Positions 26,731 to 34,249 of a stretch of DNA of 64,000 bases are shown here, piece by piece (position 1 is the stretch's first letter; the number at the start of each line of letters is the position of its first letter). Below the pieces are notes generated by a model. That model saw only the letters and a list, made by a program, of their open reading frames with translations. It was not told the origin of the DNA and did no database searches. Both the position numbers and the translations under genes were made by a program. The stretch is from assembly GCF_021502575.1 (NCBI RefSeq), contig NZ_JAKFGN010000003.1, forward strand, positions 1-64,000, read 5' to 3'. Origin of the DNA: Bradyrhizobium sp. G127. GTDB lineage: Bacteria > Pseudomonadota > Alphaproteobacteria > Rhizobiales > Xanthobacteraceae.

Positions 26731-27270
26731 ATGATGGAAGCTGCGGATCGAGGCGAGCCGCAATCCGTCATGGACGCGGCGGTGCTGGCAAATGCGCTTT
26801 TGGGCGGCGGCCTTCCGCCCGAAGCGGAATTCCATTTGTGGGAGGCCGGACTTTCATACCATCTGGATGATGTCGCGGAACATCATCTGCGGGAAGCGCA
26901 AGCGCTTGCGCCAGGACACGCGGCAGTCCTAATCGGCTTCTATCGGTTCTATTTCTACAAGGGGCGGCTGGCTGATGCCCTCGTGATCGCCAAGCTGTGC
27001 CTGGACAAGGCGGCGCGCGAGAACAAACTGGCTCCCGATTGGCAGGATGTCGCCGCCGGGGATACCGCGTTTAGCGACTATGAAAATATCTTGCCACGCT
27101 TCTATCTCTTCACCCTGAAAGGGTACGCCTACCTGCAGATGCGGCTCGGCGATCTCGATGAAGGCCGCGCCGCCGTCGCGAAGCTGCTGGAGCTGGACCC
27201 CAGCGACAAGATTGGTGCGCGCGTGTTGTTCGAGGTTCTTGAACGCGTGGGGCTGGACGATGAAGGATGA
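26731..27270 (+). CDS. TPR-like protein of nifB operon
   Basis: A 179-residue helical protein with TPR-like units: AEFHLWEAGLSYHLDDVAEHHLREAQALAPGHAAVLIGFYRFYFYKGRLADALVIAKLCL, and later LKGYAYLQMRLGDLDEGRAAVAKLLELDP. TPR repeats bind partner proteins. A paralogue with the same layout lies at 35648. Start at the first of two adjacent ATGs after GAGGAGAG. It overlaps the LRV gene by 11 bases. Confidence 0.78.
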   Translation: MMEAADRGEPQSVMDAAVLANALLGGGLPPEAEFHLWEAGLSYHLDDVAEHHLREAQALAPGHAAVLIGFYRFYFYKGRLADALVIAKLCLDKAARENKLAPDWQDVAAGDTAFSDYENILPRFYLFTLKGYAYLQMRLGDLDEGRAAVAKLLELDPSDKIGARVLFEVLERVGLDDEG

Positions 27271-28033
27271 CATCGACGAAGCACGCGATTGGCTAGGGCA
27301 CGAGATCGATTGCAGTTCCTGCCCACATCTGGAGCTGAAGGCCGCCGAGCGGTGCCGTGTTCAACATGCCTGCGTCAACGACCGCTACGCCAGGCGCATC
27401 GATCGTTTCTTCAACTGGAATCCCGAGCTTGCGAATTCCTGCATCGGGCATTCGCATTTCGAGGTGCGCGCGATCGCAGCCAAGCACGCCAGCATTTTCC
27501 TCTTGCCGCCGTTGCTCGACGATCCGGAGGAAACGGTACGCTGGAACGCTGCGCGGCGTCTGCCCAAGCGGCTGGTGTTGCGGCTGCGAACGGATGTTCA
27601 TCGCGAAGTGCGAATTCGAATCGCATCTGTTCTCGACGATGCTGAACTGATGCCGATGATTGCGGATTCGGATTATTACGTGCGGCTTGTGATTGCGCGA
27701 CGCATCGCTCCGTCCCTGTTGGGGCGCATGATCGACGATTCGGAGCCCGAGGTTCGGCGCGTCGTGGCGCGCCGCATTCCCCGGGAATGGCTGCTTCGGA
27801 TGGCCGGCGATCCGGACGCGGCCGTCAGACTGGAAATTGCGCAGCGGATGGCGCCAGAACAACTTTCGCGGTTTCGTTACGATCCGGACTGGCGGCTACG
27901 TTACGAAGTCGCGAGTCGGATCGGGGCTGGCGAGATTGCCGATCTGACCGAAGACAGCGATGGCTTCGTGCAGGATATGGCGCGCTCGCGCCTCACCGGC
28001 AGACTGGAGCGATCAGGGGAGATCCCGCGATGA
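27260..28033 (+). CDS. LRV Fe-S protein (leucine-rich repeat variant)
   Basis: A 257-residue protein. The N-terminal 4Fe-4S site is CSSCPHLELKAAERCRVQHAC (C-x2-C then two more cysteines); the rest is a right-handed helical repeat array of about 24-residue units (DSEPEVRRVVARRIP, DPDAAVRLEIAQRM, DPDWRLRYEVASRI). It matches the LRV family first described beside nifB genes in Azotobacter. The repeat surface probably binds another protein; role unknown. Overlaps its neighbours at both ends. Confidence 0.9.
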   Translation: MKDDIDEARDWLGHEIDCSSCPHLELKAAERCRVQHACVNDRYARRIDRFFNWNPELANSCIGHSHFEVRAIAAKHASIFLLPPLLDDPEETVRWNAARRLPKRLVLRLRTDVHREVRIRIASVLDDAELMPMIADSDYYVRLVIARRIAPSLLGRMIDDSEPEVRRVVARRIPREWLLRMAGDPDAAVRLEIAQRMAPEQLSRFRYDPDWRLRYEVASRIGAGEIADLTEDSDGFVQDMARSRLTGRLERSGEIPR

Positions 28034-28350
28034 GCAACATTGTCCGTGACAGCGATGTGGTTGAGATCTCCGCGCCGCCCTACTTCAGTTTTGGCGAAAA
28101 AGTGAGAGCCAAGCGCACCATCCGCAACGACGGCACTTACGCCGGCAAGGAGATCGGCGAGATTCTCGCGAAGAAGGGCGAGGAGGGCTACGTCGTCAGC
28201 ATCGGCACGTTCCTGCAACAGTTCTACATCTATGGCGTCGAGTTTCTGGAGAGCGGCAATCGTGTCGGCATGAAGCGGAAGGAACTGGATGCGGTGGTTG
28301 CGCGGGACGAGATGGAGGACTTGCCGCTTCCGGAAGGAGCGCGGTTGTGA
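28030..28350 (+). CDS. nifZ: NifZ, P-cluster maturation protein
   Basis: A 106-residue canonical NifZ: FSFGEKVRAKRTIRNDGTYAGKEIGEILAKKGEEGYVVSIGTFLQQFYIYGVEFLESGNRVGMKRKELD. NifZ acts in forming the second P-cluster of the MoFe protein. Overlaps the LRV gene by 4 bases and the next NifZ-like gene by 4 (GTGA). Confidence 0.95.
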   Translation: MSNIVRDSDVVEISAPPYFSFGEKVRAKRTIRNDGTYAGKEIGEILAKKGEEGYVVSIGTFLQQFYIYGVEFLESGNRVGMKRKELDAVVARDEMEDLPLPEGARL

Positions 28351-28586
28351 TTGAGCCCCGGATTCCTCGCTATCAATGGGGGCAGCGCGTGAAGGCCCTG
28401 ATCGATCTTCACAATGACGGAACGTTTCCGGATACGCCGCTCGAAGCCTTGCTGGTCAGCGTGGGTGATACCGGAGAGATCGTCCAGGTTGGAACGCATA
28501 CCGAGGCGAACATGCCGATTTACCTTGTTGAGTTCGGCGAACGCCTGGTGGTCGGCTGTTTAGAAGAAGAGATTTTGCCGCTCTAA
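28347..28586 (+). CDS. Second NifZ-domain protein
   Basis: A 79-residue protein with a NifZ-type domain: YQWGQRVKALIDLHNDGTFPDTPLEALLVSVGDTGEIVQVGTHTEANMPIYLVEFGERLVVGCLEEEI. It is shorter than NifZ but keeps the NDGTFP and GDxGxI elements. The start is GTG overlapping the nifZ stop. Tandem NifZ domains occur in some nif clusters. Together with 3659 this makes three in the window. Confidence 0.88.
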   Translation: MIEPRIPRYQWGQRVKALIDLHNDGTFPDTPLEALLVSVGDTGEIVQVGTHTEANMPIYLVEFGERLVVGCLEEEILPL

Positions 28587-28600
28587 AGGAGGGCTGGTGC

Positions 28601-28960
28601 GTGAATTTGACAGCTCTGGACCACACCCTCATCGGCTTCTCGGCGCATCCGAACGATCTCGATCGAAAAAGGATCGAGCGTTCGCTGAAGCGGCGCAAGC
28701 GCTACCGATATGTCTCTCCCGATGTCACGGTCGTTACCAATGGCTATCGCATCGAGAGTCCGTGCTGCTCGCGGAATATCGATCCCGACGGTGGAGTCAT
28801 CGATGTGGCTCTGCTGCTTCACGATTCCGGCCAGGCGATATGGCAATTGTTTCGCAAGGATCATGTGAAAGGAACATGGGAGCTTCATAGCACCTACGAT
28901 GGATTGCTTCCCGTTCTGGATCGCCTGAATGCCGATCCGGAGCGAACGTTCTGGCAATGA
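28601..28960 (+). CDS. DUF3024-like protein
   Basis: A 119-residue protein. The stretch DRKRIERSLKRRKRYRYVSPDVTVVTNGYRIESPCCSRNIDPDGGVIDVALLLHD resembles DUF3024 proteins, though I cannot confirm this by search. GTG start with GGAGGG 8 bases before it. It sits in the nifB operon 14 bases after the NifZ-like gene. Function unknown. Confidence 0.65.
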   Translation: MNLTALDHTLIGFSAHPNDLDRKRIERSLKRRKRYRYVSPDVTVVTNGYRIESPCCSRNIDPDGGVIDVALLLHDSGQAIWQLFRKDHVKGTWELHSTYDGLLPVLDRLNADPERTFWQ

Positions 28961-29015
28961 ACTTGCATGAGATAAGCGTGATGATTGTTCGTTCTCAAGC
29001 ACAGAGTCATTGAGC

Positions 29016-29273
29016 ATGGCGTTAGGTCCAGACGTCCTGATGGAGATTGAGGCGGTGCTGTCTTCGGATGCCGATGCGGGGGTCGTGGCGACGTTGCGTA
29101 GTCGGTTTCCACATCTGTCATGGACCAGATGCGATGCCTCTGATGTGACGGAACCTCCCTTCCGCAGCTTTTCGCGATTCGACATTCATCTTCTGGATAG
29201 CGCCGATCATTGCGTGCAGATCACCATGGATCCGGCGTGCGCGACCGGCATCGTGCTGGCGGACAGGAAGTAA
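29016..29273 (+). CDS. Small nif-linked protein (DUF6129-like)
   Basis: An 85-residue protein: MALGPDVLMEIEAVLSSDADAGVVATLRSRFPHLSWTRCDASDV..., ending FDIHLLDSADHCVQITMDPACATGIVLADRK. It resembles small proteins of nif clusters classed as DUF6129; this is from memory of the family. 55 bases follow the preceding gene. Function unknown. Confidence 0.65.
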   Translation: MALGPDVLMEIEAVLSSDADAGVVATLRSRFPHLSWTRCDASDVTEPPFRSFSRFDIHLLDSADHCVQITMDPACATGIVLADRK

Positions 29274-29276
29274 ATC

Positions 29277-30485
29277 ATGGCCGGATCCATCCTCATGCAA
29301 GATGCAGATCAGATGGACGATGTTGCCGTGGCCGATGTGGATGAAAGCTTCATCTCCCTGTCCGATCCAGATATCACCTTGGCTGAGATCGACGCCGTCG
29401 ATTCAATCATGCGTTCGCCCAGGCTTTCGAGCGGGTCAATGGTGGAGACTTTCGAAGCCGCCTTTGCCGCCTATGTCGGTCGTGCCTATGCGGTTGCTGT
29501 TCCGAGCGGCACGATTGGTCTTCTGATCGCTCTCAGGTCCTACGGGATCGGTCCAGGCCAGGAAGTCATCGCATCACCCTATTCGTTTCGGGAGACGACC
29601 CACGCCATCAGCATCGCAGGTGCGAAGCCGATTTTCGCGGACATTGATTATTGGGCCGGTACGCTGGTGCCGGCGAAAGTCGAGGCTCGCATCACCGCAA
29701 ATACGCGTGCGATCGTCGCAGGAAATACCAACGGACATCCGGCGCAATGGTCGGAACTGCGTGCTGTGGCGCAGAGGCACGGTCTGTTGCTGCTTGAGGA
29801 TTCTACCGAGGCGATCGGCTCGAGATACCAGGGCGCGCTGGTCGGTTCCTTCGGTGACGTTGCGGTGTTCGATTTTTCCCAGCCCTCGGCACTGACCTGC
29901 GGCGAGGGCGGCATGGTGGTGACAGATGACGTCGATGTTGCCGTGGCGTTGCGGCGTCATCGTTCCCATCGCCTGGAAGAGCGCGCGTCTGTTGTTGTCA
30001 GCGCGACCCCGCCTTATCAGGCGGGGATGAGCAACCTGGCCGCGGCGCTCGGTCTGGCCCAATTGCGCAGGTTGGACGAAATTCTCGAACGCCGCCGGCT
30101 GATCGAGCATCTTTACTACAAGTACGTCCAGTCATTCGAGGGAATCAAGGACCCTTACGTAGGGCCCGACGTCACCGAGATGAACTGGTTTCTGTATCTA
30201 GTCCATCTCGGTACGCGCTTCTCCCGATCGAGCCGCGATGCCATCGTGGATGATCTGCGGGTGGAACGGGTGGAGGCCGCGGCCTATTGCAATCCGCTTC
30301 ATCTGCAACGGCATTATTTCGAACTCGGCTACCGTCGCGGCGAATATCTCGTCACCGAAAAGGTGGCGGATCGCACGGTTGCGTTACCGTTTCACACCCA
30401 TCTCACCGAGGACCAGATTTCCTTCATCGTCGAGACGATGAAGGAGGCTTCGATCAATGTCGGAGCCGGGGCGGCGATTTACTGA
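29277..30485 (+). CDS. DegT/DnrJ-fold protein lacking the PLP lysine
   Basis: A 402-residue protein of the DegT/DnrJ/EryC1/StrS aminotransferase fold: PRLSSGSMVETFEAAFAAYVGRAYAVAVPSGTIGLLIALRS, LLLLEDSTEAIGSRYQG, then VAVFDFSQPSALTCGEGGMVV. In active members the last motif carries a lysine (FSFxxxKxxxxGEGG); here that position is Ser204 (codon tcg). It thus cannot form the usual PLP aldimine and is probably not an aminotransferase. It starts 3 bases after the previous gene in the nifB operon. It may bind a sugar or PLP derivative, or act as a scaffold; unknown. Confidence 0.85.
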   Translation: MAGSILMQDADQMDDVAVADVDESFISLSDPDITLAEIDAVDSIMRSPRLSSGSMVETFEAAFAAYVGRAYAVAVPSGTIGLLIALRSYGIGPGQEVIASPYSFRETTHAISIAGAKPIFADIDYWAGTLVPAKVEARITANTRAIVAGNTNGHPAQWSELRAVAQRHGLLLLEDSTEAIGSRYQGALVGSFGDVAVFDFSQPSALTCGEGGMVVTDDVDVAVALRRHRSHRLEERASVVVSATPPYQAGMSNLAAALGLAQLRRLDEILERRRLIEHLYYKYVQSFEGIKDPYVGPDVTEMNWFLYLVHLGTRFSRSSRDAIVDDLRVERVEAAAYCNPLHLQRHYFELGYRRGEYLVTEKVADRTVALPFHTHLTEDQISFIVETMKEASINVGAGAAIY

Positions 30486-30508
30486 GCAACAAGACGAGGA
30501 ATGAACAC

Positions 30509-30817
30509 ATGTCGATACTTACCGTAATGCCATCGGGACAATCGTTCGAAGTCGCCCAGGGGACCACTTTGCTGGCTGCCCTTCTGGGCGCGGAAATGGC
30601 TATAGCTCACAAATGTGAGGGAAAAGCCAAATGCGGCTCCTGCCATATCTACGTGCACGAAGGACGGAAGGGTTTGTCCAAGATCGCTCGTGAGGAAAAC
30701 GAACGGCTCGACACCATCGTCGGTATCGGCTCGAAATCGCGCCTCGCCTGCCAGGCAACCGTGCTAGGCACCGAGAATATCAAGATCGAATTGCTGAGCT
30801 TCGGCTCCGGCGTCTAA
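30509..30817 (+). CDS. 2Fe-2S plant-type ferredoxin, nif operon
   Basis: A 102-residue ferredoxin with the cluster motif HKCEGKAKCGSCHIYV (C-x5-C-x2-C) and the fourth cysteine in RLACQATV, the adrenodoxin/Isc-like form. It is 23 bases after the DegT-like gene. Likely an electron carrier for Fe-S or cofactor assembly, or to nitrogenase. Confidence 0.92.
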   Translation: MSILTVMPSGQSFEVAQGTTLLAALLGAEMAIAHKCEGKAKCGSCHIYVHEGRKGLSKIAREENERLDTIVGIGSKSRLACQATVLGTENIKIELLSFGSGV

Positions 30818-30834
30818 CATTCGAGGAGAGGTCA

Positions 30835-31059
30835 ATGGAAATCCAGAATGTGATCATCCATGTGCGCTTCGCGCCGAACGGAACGGTTGTCGAGATCAGT
30901 GAACGGCCCAAAGCGATGAGCCCTCAGGAGTGGTATTATTACCTGAGCGAGAAGGCTGCTGACGCTTATCAACCGCTTGCCGGCGGCCGAGGCGTGTTTC
31001 GGGTAACGCGAGGGGAGGCAGATTCCTTCAAGGCCGACAGTACGCCCACTGCAGCGTAA
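30835..31059 (+). CDS. Small unknown protein ending the nifB operon
   Basis: A 74-residue protein: MEIQNVIIHVRFAPNGTVVEISERPKAMSPQEWYYYLSEKAADAYQPLAGGRGVFRVTRGE. Not recognised; a similar small gene is, from memory, common after nif-linked ferredoxins in this bacterial group. GAGGAGAGG is the ribosome binding site. Its last codons and stop are duplicated as a 23-base repeat. Confidence 0.7.
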   Translation: MEIQNVIIHVRFAPNGTVVEISERPKAMSPQEWYYYLSEKAADAYQPLAGGRGVFRVTRGEADSFKADSTPTAA

Positions 31060-31082
31060 ACAGTGCGCCCACTGCTGCGTAA
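31037..31082 (+). repeat. 23-bp tandem repeat over a stop codon
   Basis: Two adjacent copies, ACAGTACGCCCACTGCAGCG + TAA (31037-31059) and ACAGTGCGCCCACTGCTGCG + TAA (31060-31082), differ at two bases. The first ends the preceding gene; the second duplicates its tail and stop. Confidence 0.9.
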
Positions 31083-31168
31083 TGAAGTCTGGCTGCGTCA
31101 AATCCCGATGCCGCGCTTGGGCAGGCCATTCACTGCGGGCGCGTATTGATCCCGCAGCCTTATAGCCT

Positions 31169-31453
31169 TCAGCAAATGAATTGAGCCTGGAATAGGATCA
31201 CTTTTTCTAGTGTATCGAGCCCTTGCTGCACCGGCCATTTGTTCCGGAAGAAGAATGTATTGACGTCTCGCGTCACCTCTTTCCCCCGGATGTACCAGCG
31301 CTCCGCACCGTTCGGTGATACTACCGCCGGCCCGTCGCTGCGATGCACGACATTGTCCTCTAGCCAGAGTTGCGTGTCGGTATAGAGATAGCAGCCCGCC
31401 TTGCGCGACATGTCGTCCTGATTGCGGTTCTCCACCACGATCATTGCGGTCAT
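31169..31453 (-). CDS. Unknown protein (94 aa)
   Basis: A 94-residue protein, not recognised by name. VVHRSDGPAVVSPNGAERWYIRGKEVTRD is a motif (DGPA, then W-Y-x-x-G) seen in various small bacterial and phage proteins. Ends FRNKWPVQQGLDTLEKVILFQAQFIC. AGGAAAG precedes the ATG. It is convergent with the nifB operon and divergent from the Rieske unit. Confidence 0.6.
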   Translation of the reverse strand: MTAMIVVENRNQDDMSRKAGCYLYTDTQLWLEDNVVHRSDGPAVVSPNGAERWYIRGKEVTRDVNTFFFRNKWPVQQGLDTLEKVILFQAQFIC

Positions 31454-31603
31454 CGGCTTTCCTTCGCGCTTCTGTCGCTTGCCCTGCGTTTACTCTGCAA
31501 GAATCATGCATGTGAAAGCAGCGAGTGCCCGGCCCGGCATACTTCATGCACTATCCGGTCATAGGGCTTTATGGGCTTGCCGATGAGGCGAGTCTGACAG
31601 CAG

Positions 31604-31619
31604 TGTCGTGTTCACGACA
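31604..31619. promoter_or_regulatory. NifA-type activator site between 94-aa gene and Rieske 2
   Basis: TGTCGTGTTCACGACA is a fully symmetric extended dyad. No clear -24/-12 element was found on either side within the 252-base gap, so the target is uncertain. Confidence 0.6.
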
Positions 31620-31705
31620 AAGGCAAAATTTGCAGTCGGTCATCGAGAACGATTGATCCTGCCGCGCGCCGGTCGTGCCTCGGATTTTGCAGGCGAGGTT
31701 GAAAG

Positions 31706-32152
31706 ATGTCGTCGGACAAAATGGACGTTTTTGTCATCTGCGCGGCTGATAGCCTTGAGCAAAGCAACGCCAAGGCTTTCAGCCTGTCGCGCATCAACGA
31801 GAGCGGCGAAGGCCGGCCGTTTCCAATTGTCGTCATCCGGACCCATGCGAACGACTACTTCGGCTATGTCAACTCCTGCCCGCACGAACATATCTGGCTC
31901 AATTTCGGGGAAGGAGGTTTCTTCACGCCGGATCGGTCTTTCCTCAGATGCGGCCGGCATGGCTCGATTTTCGAGATTGATACCGGGCTATGCATCGATG
32001 GGCCGTGCAAGGGCCAGAGCCTGGAGCCGATCGCACTTGCTGTTGTCGACGGAGATGTCTGCATTTGCGGCATCGAACTCGAGGAAAGCGGATATCAGGA
32101 TCCGTTCGACGACGGCGACGACACCATGGAAATCATGATTCATCCGGAATGA
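31706..32152 (+). CDS. Rieske-type 2Fe-2S protein (2)
   Basis: A 148-residue Rieske protein, paralogous to the one at 18200. Ligands are in SCPHEHIWLNFG and RCGRHGSIFEIDTGLCIDGPCKGQSL; the CIDGPCKGQSLEPIALAVVDGDVC stretch is nearly shared with copy 1. An acidic tail (DDGDDTMEIMIH) follows. It heads a unit with two small genes and a truncated hemoglobin, so it may act in oxygen-linked electron transfer (inference). Confidence 0.88.
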   Translation: MSSDKMDVFVICAADSLEQSNAKAFSLSRINESGEGRPFPIVVIRTHANDYFGYVNSCPHEHIWLNFGEGGFFTPDRSFLRCGRHGSIFEIDTGLCIDGPCKGQSLEPIALAVVDGDVCICGIELEESGYQDPFDDGDDTMEIMIHPE

Positions 32153-32201
32153 TGAGGGCAGCGATCCAATCGCGATCCGTGACGACATCATAAGAGCGAG
32201 G

Positions 32202-32516
32202 ATGAGAATGGCGGCCGAGGAGGATCTGGAATGCCGATTCTTTGTGTCGTATAGCGGCGTGAAGCTGCCGTTCAACCTTGTGAACGCCATCGCTGCAGAA
32301 GCACTGTCGAACCGGAACACCTTCATCCGCGCCTATTTCGATAAAGCGGGAGTGCTGAGCGGCTTTGATAAGATGGTTTACGGTGAAGTCGAGCTCTTGC
32401 ACCGTTACGAGTATCACGGCAACGGCCATTTGAGTCGCGCGGAGATCGTTATGCTGGATGAAGAGCCTGCCACACTGAGCTTCGACGAAGCCGGAGTGCT
32501 GATTTCAGGCGCATGA
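32202..32516 (+). CDS. Small nif-linked protein (DUF6156-like)
   Basis: A 104-residue protein: CRFFVSYSGVKLPFNLVNAIAAEALSNRNTFIRAYFDKAGVLSGFDKMVYGEVELLHRYEYHGNGHLSRAEI. This pattern resembles nif-linked proteins classed as DUF6156 (from memory). Two ATGs (32202, 32208) could start it. Unknown function; lies between the Rieske and hemoglobin genes. Confidence 0.65.
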   Translation: MRMAAEEDLECRFFVSYSGVKLPFNLVNAIAAEALSNRNTFIRAYFDKAGVLSGFDKMVYGEVELLHRYEYHGNGHLSRAEIVMLDEEPATLSFDEAGVLISGA

Positions 32517-32541
32517 ACGTCGCAATAGGACATAACGAGCC

Positions 32542-32709
32542 ATGACAGTCGCTCAATTGCTCGAGGCGTTATCGAGAATGCCGAAAGAGGCCGTGGTCCT
32601 GATTGAAGCTGGCGGTGGATTGTCGCGAATCGATGCGCTCGATTTCGTGGAGGATCAGGGACCGGGAGCTCCCGCCGAAGTTATCTTGCTGCCGAGCATG
32701 GATGAATAG
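32542..32709 (+). CDS. Small unknown protein (55 aa)
   Basis: A 55-residue reading frame: MTVAQLLEALSRMPKEAVVLIEAGGGLSRIDALDFVEDQ and a C-terminal PAEVILLPSMDE. The regular helix-strand pattern and the VVL...VILLP ends look like a genuine small protein. It sits 25 bases after the DUF6156-like gene and 84 bases before the hemoglobin gene, in the same direction. No function known. Confidence 0.6.
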   Translation: MTVAQLLEALSRMPKEAVVLIEAGGGLSRIDALDFVEDQGPGAPAEVILLPSMDE

Positions 32710-32793
32710 TCTCGCGTCAATTCGTCCAGATGCGGCGGCGGTCCATGTCGTCATTTCGTACAGGCGCCGATGCGAACAAGCTGGAGAAGAGTG

Positions 32794-33222
32794 ATGTCTG
32801 AGGTTGATGTAAAACTGTCGATGTTCGACCGGATCGGTGGCGCGGTTTCTGTCGATCGGCTGGTCGAGGCATTCTACAGGAGAATGGATGCTTTGCCGGA
32901 AGCAAGGGTGATCCGGGCGATGCATGGGAGGGATCTCGCGCCGGTCAAAAGTGTCCTCAAGCGCTATCTGAGCGAGTGGACGGGTGGGCCACAACTCTAT
33001 TCTCCGGAGAAGGGTCATCCGCGTTTGCGGCAGCGGCATATCGGATTTCCGATTGGCGATGCGGAACGTGACGCATGGTTGCTCTGCATGCGCGGCGCGC
33101 TGGAAGAGTCCGTCGCAGATGCCGATGCGCGGCAGGAAATCGATATCGCGCTGACCAAGCTGGCCGACTGGATGCGCAATCAGGCCGGTAATCCTCATGA
33201 TGCCGGAGCACGCCGATCCTGA
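32794..33222 (+). CDS. Truncated hemoglobin, group II
   Basis: A 142-residue 2-on-2 globin. Signs are MFDRIGGAVSVDRLVEAFYRRMDALPEA (B-helix Tyr), LSEWTGGPQLYSPEKGHPRLRQRHIGFPIGDAERDAWLLCM with the proximal His in RQRHIGF and Trp G8 in DAWLLCM. Group II globins bind O2 and NO tightly. In this nif unit it could buffer or scavenge oxygen or NO. GGAGAAGAG precedes the ATG. Confidence 0.92.
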   Translation: MSEVDVKLSMFDRIGGAVSVDRLVEAFYRRMDALPEARVIRAMHGRDLAPVKSVLKRYLSEWTGGPQLYSPEKGHPRLRQRHIGFPIGDAERDAWLLCMRGALEESVADADARQEIDIALTKLADWMRNQAGNPHDAGARRS

Positions 33223-33267
33223 TGCCGCTGTATGAAAAGTCGACGGGCGAATCGTGATCGCCGTTGG

Positions 33268-33507
33268 TTATAGCGGCGTGCCGAAAAAATCCTCTTCGTT
33301 GCCGCCCCATGCTTTGTGCAGCGCCAGAGCATTCCGCCATCTGACAGCTTCGATGTCATCGGCATTGCGATGGGTAATCTTGCCTTCGGGATTATCGGCA
33401 AGCAGGTAGGTCTTTCCGTTCCGGATGAAGCGATTGAGATCTTTGATGTCTGTCGGGCGCACGACGCATCGCGGCGCTTCGTTGACAAGAATGGTGGTCG
33501 GAAGCAT
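33268..33507 (-). CDS. Unknown protein (79 aa)
   Basis: A 79-residue protein: MLPTTILVNEAPRCVVRPTDIKDLNRFIRNGKTYLLADNPEGKITHRNADDIEAVRWRNALALHKAWGGNEEDFFGTPL. Not recognised. A strong ribosome binding site (GGAAAGGAGAG) precedes the ATG. Follows the 81-aa gene on the same strand after 29 bases. Confidence 0.65.
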   Translation of the reverse strand: MLPTTILVNEAPRCVVRPTDIKDLNRFIRNGKTYLLADNPEGKITHRNADDIEAVRWRNALALHKAWGGNEEDFFGTPL

Positions 33508-33536
33508 CGCGCTCTCCTTTCCGCTTTGTTCCCATC

Positions 33537-33782
33537 CTAGAATCCGTCTTCCCGCCGTCCCCATGGATGCGAACCGGAGACGAGCGGCGCCTTGATGCCA
33601 GTCTTCTCGATATCGGCCGCGCTCCTGTAGAACGTAGCCTCATGGACCAGCGTGCCGTTTTTGGTGGTGACTGCGACGTAGCGTGCCGCCGGGTCTGCTT
33701 CGCAAAGATAGCCGCCGCCAGGGTCGAGCGTGCTGCGCGCGTTGCCGTCCCAGTCAACAAAGAAACCTTCTGCGATAGACAT
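33537..33782 (-). CDS. Unknown protein (81 aa)
   Basis: An 81-residue protein: MSIAEGFFVDWDGNARSTLDPGGGYLCEADPAARYVAVTTKNGTLVHEATFYRSAADIEKTG. Not recognised. It forms a minus-strand series with its neighbours at 33268 and 33821. Confidence 0.6.
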   Translation of the reverse strand: MSIAEGFFVDWDGNARSTLDPGGGYLCEADPAARYVAVTTKNGTLVHEATFYRSAADIEKTGIKAPLVSGSHPWGRREDGF

Positions 33783-33820
33783 GGAATGTTCCGTACAATG
33801 CCCTTGATCAGGAGTAAAAC

Positions 33821-34155
33821 TTACTCATCGCCCGGCGCTTGGGTTTCCGCGTCGCCCGCGATCAGTTTCTGGAATCCGTTTTCGACAATAGCGCGGCATG
33901 CCAGAAGACTCTCGTAATCCGACTTGTTGACTTCCATGCAGGCGACGTGAGTTGCCCCGGCCGGAGTGTCGCGGCATCAACCGCCTCGAACAGAACCTTT
34001 TCGAGCTGATAGATTCGTTCGCCGGCCCGCTCAAGATACGGCAGAGGATTGGAGCTGACGTTCGCCTCGTGCAAGGCATTCAATCCCAGAAGCGATGCGG
34101 AGCGCCGCGCAATTCTGCGGCCCTCCATGCCAAAGTTGTATCTGACCACGCCCAT
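33821..34155 (-). pseudogene. Frameshifted small gene
   Basis: Reading from the ATG at 34155 (AAGGA site before it), the frame gives MGVVRYNFGMEGRRIARRSASLLGLNALHEANVSSNPLPYLERAGERIYQLEKVLFEAVDAATL. Near 33950-33970 the protein-like frame changes: a different frame then gives ATHVACMEVNKSDYESLLACRAIVENGFQKLIAGDAETQAPGDE with a stop at 33821-33823. The shift-free frame ends in unlikely sequence at 33862. Sequencing error, true frameshift mutation or recoding are all possible. Function unknown. Confidence 0.55.
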
Positions 34156-34249
34156 GTTTTTCCTTGCAACGCAGTACGGGGCTATCCTCTTCTAGGTAGT
34201 GACGTCCGCTTTGGCAGAAGCACGACGCTTGCGCCGCATCACCGCCGCA

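Noticed and set aside
31676-31691. TGCCTCGGATTTTGCA as sigma54 promoter of Rieske gene 2
   Set aside because: The invariant GG at -24 is GC, and the expected transcript start would fall within a few bases of the start codon, leaving no room for a ribosome binding site.
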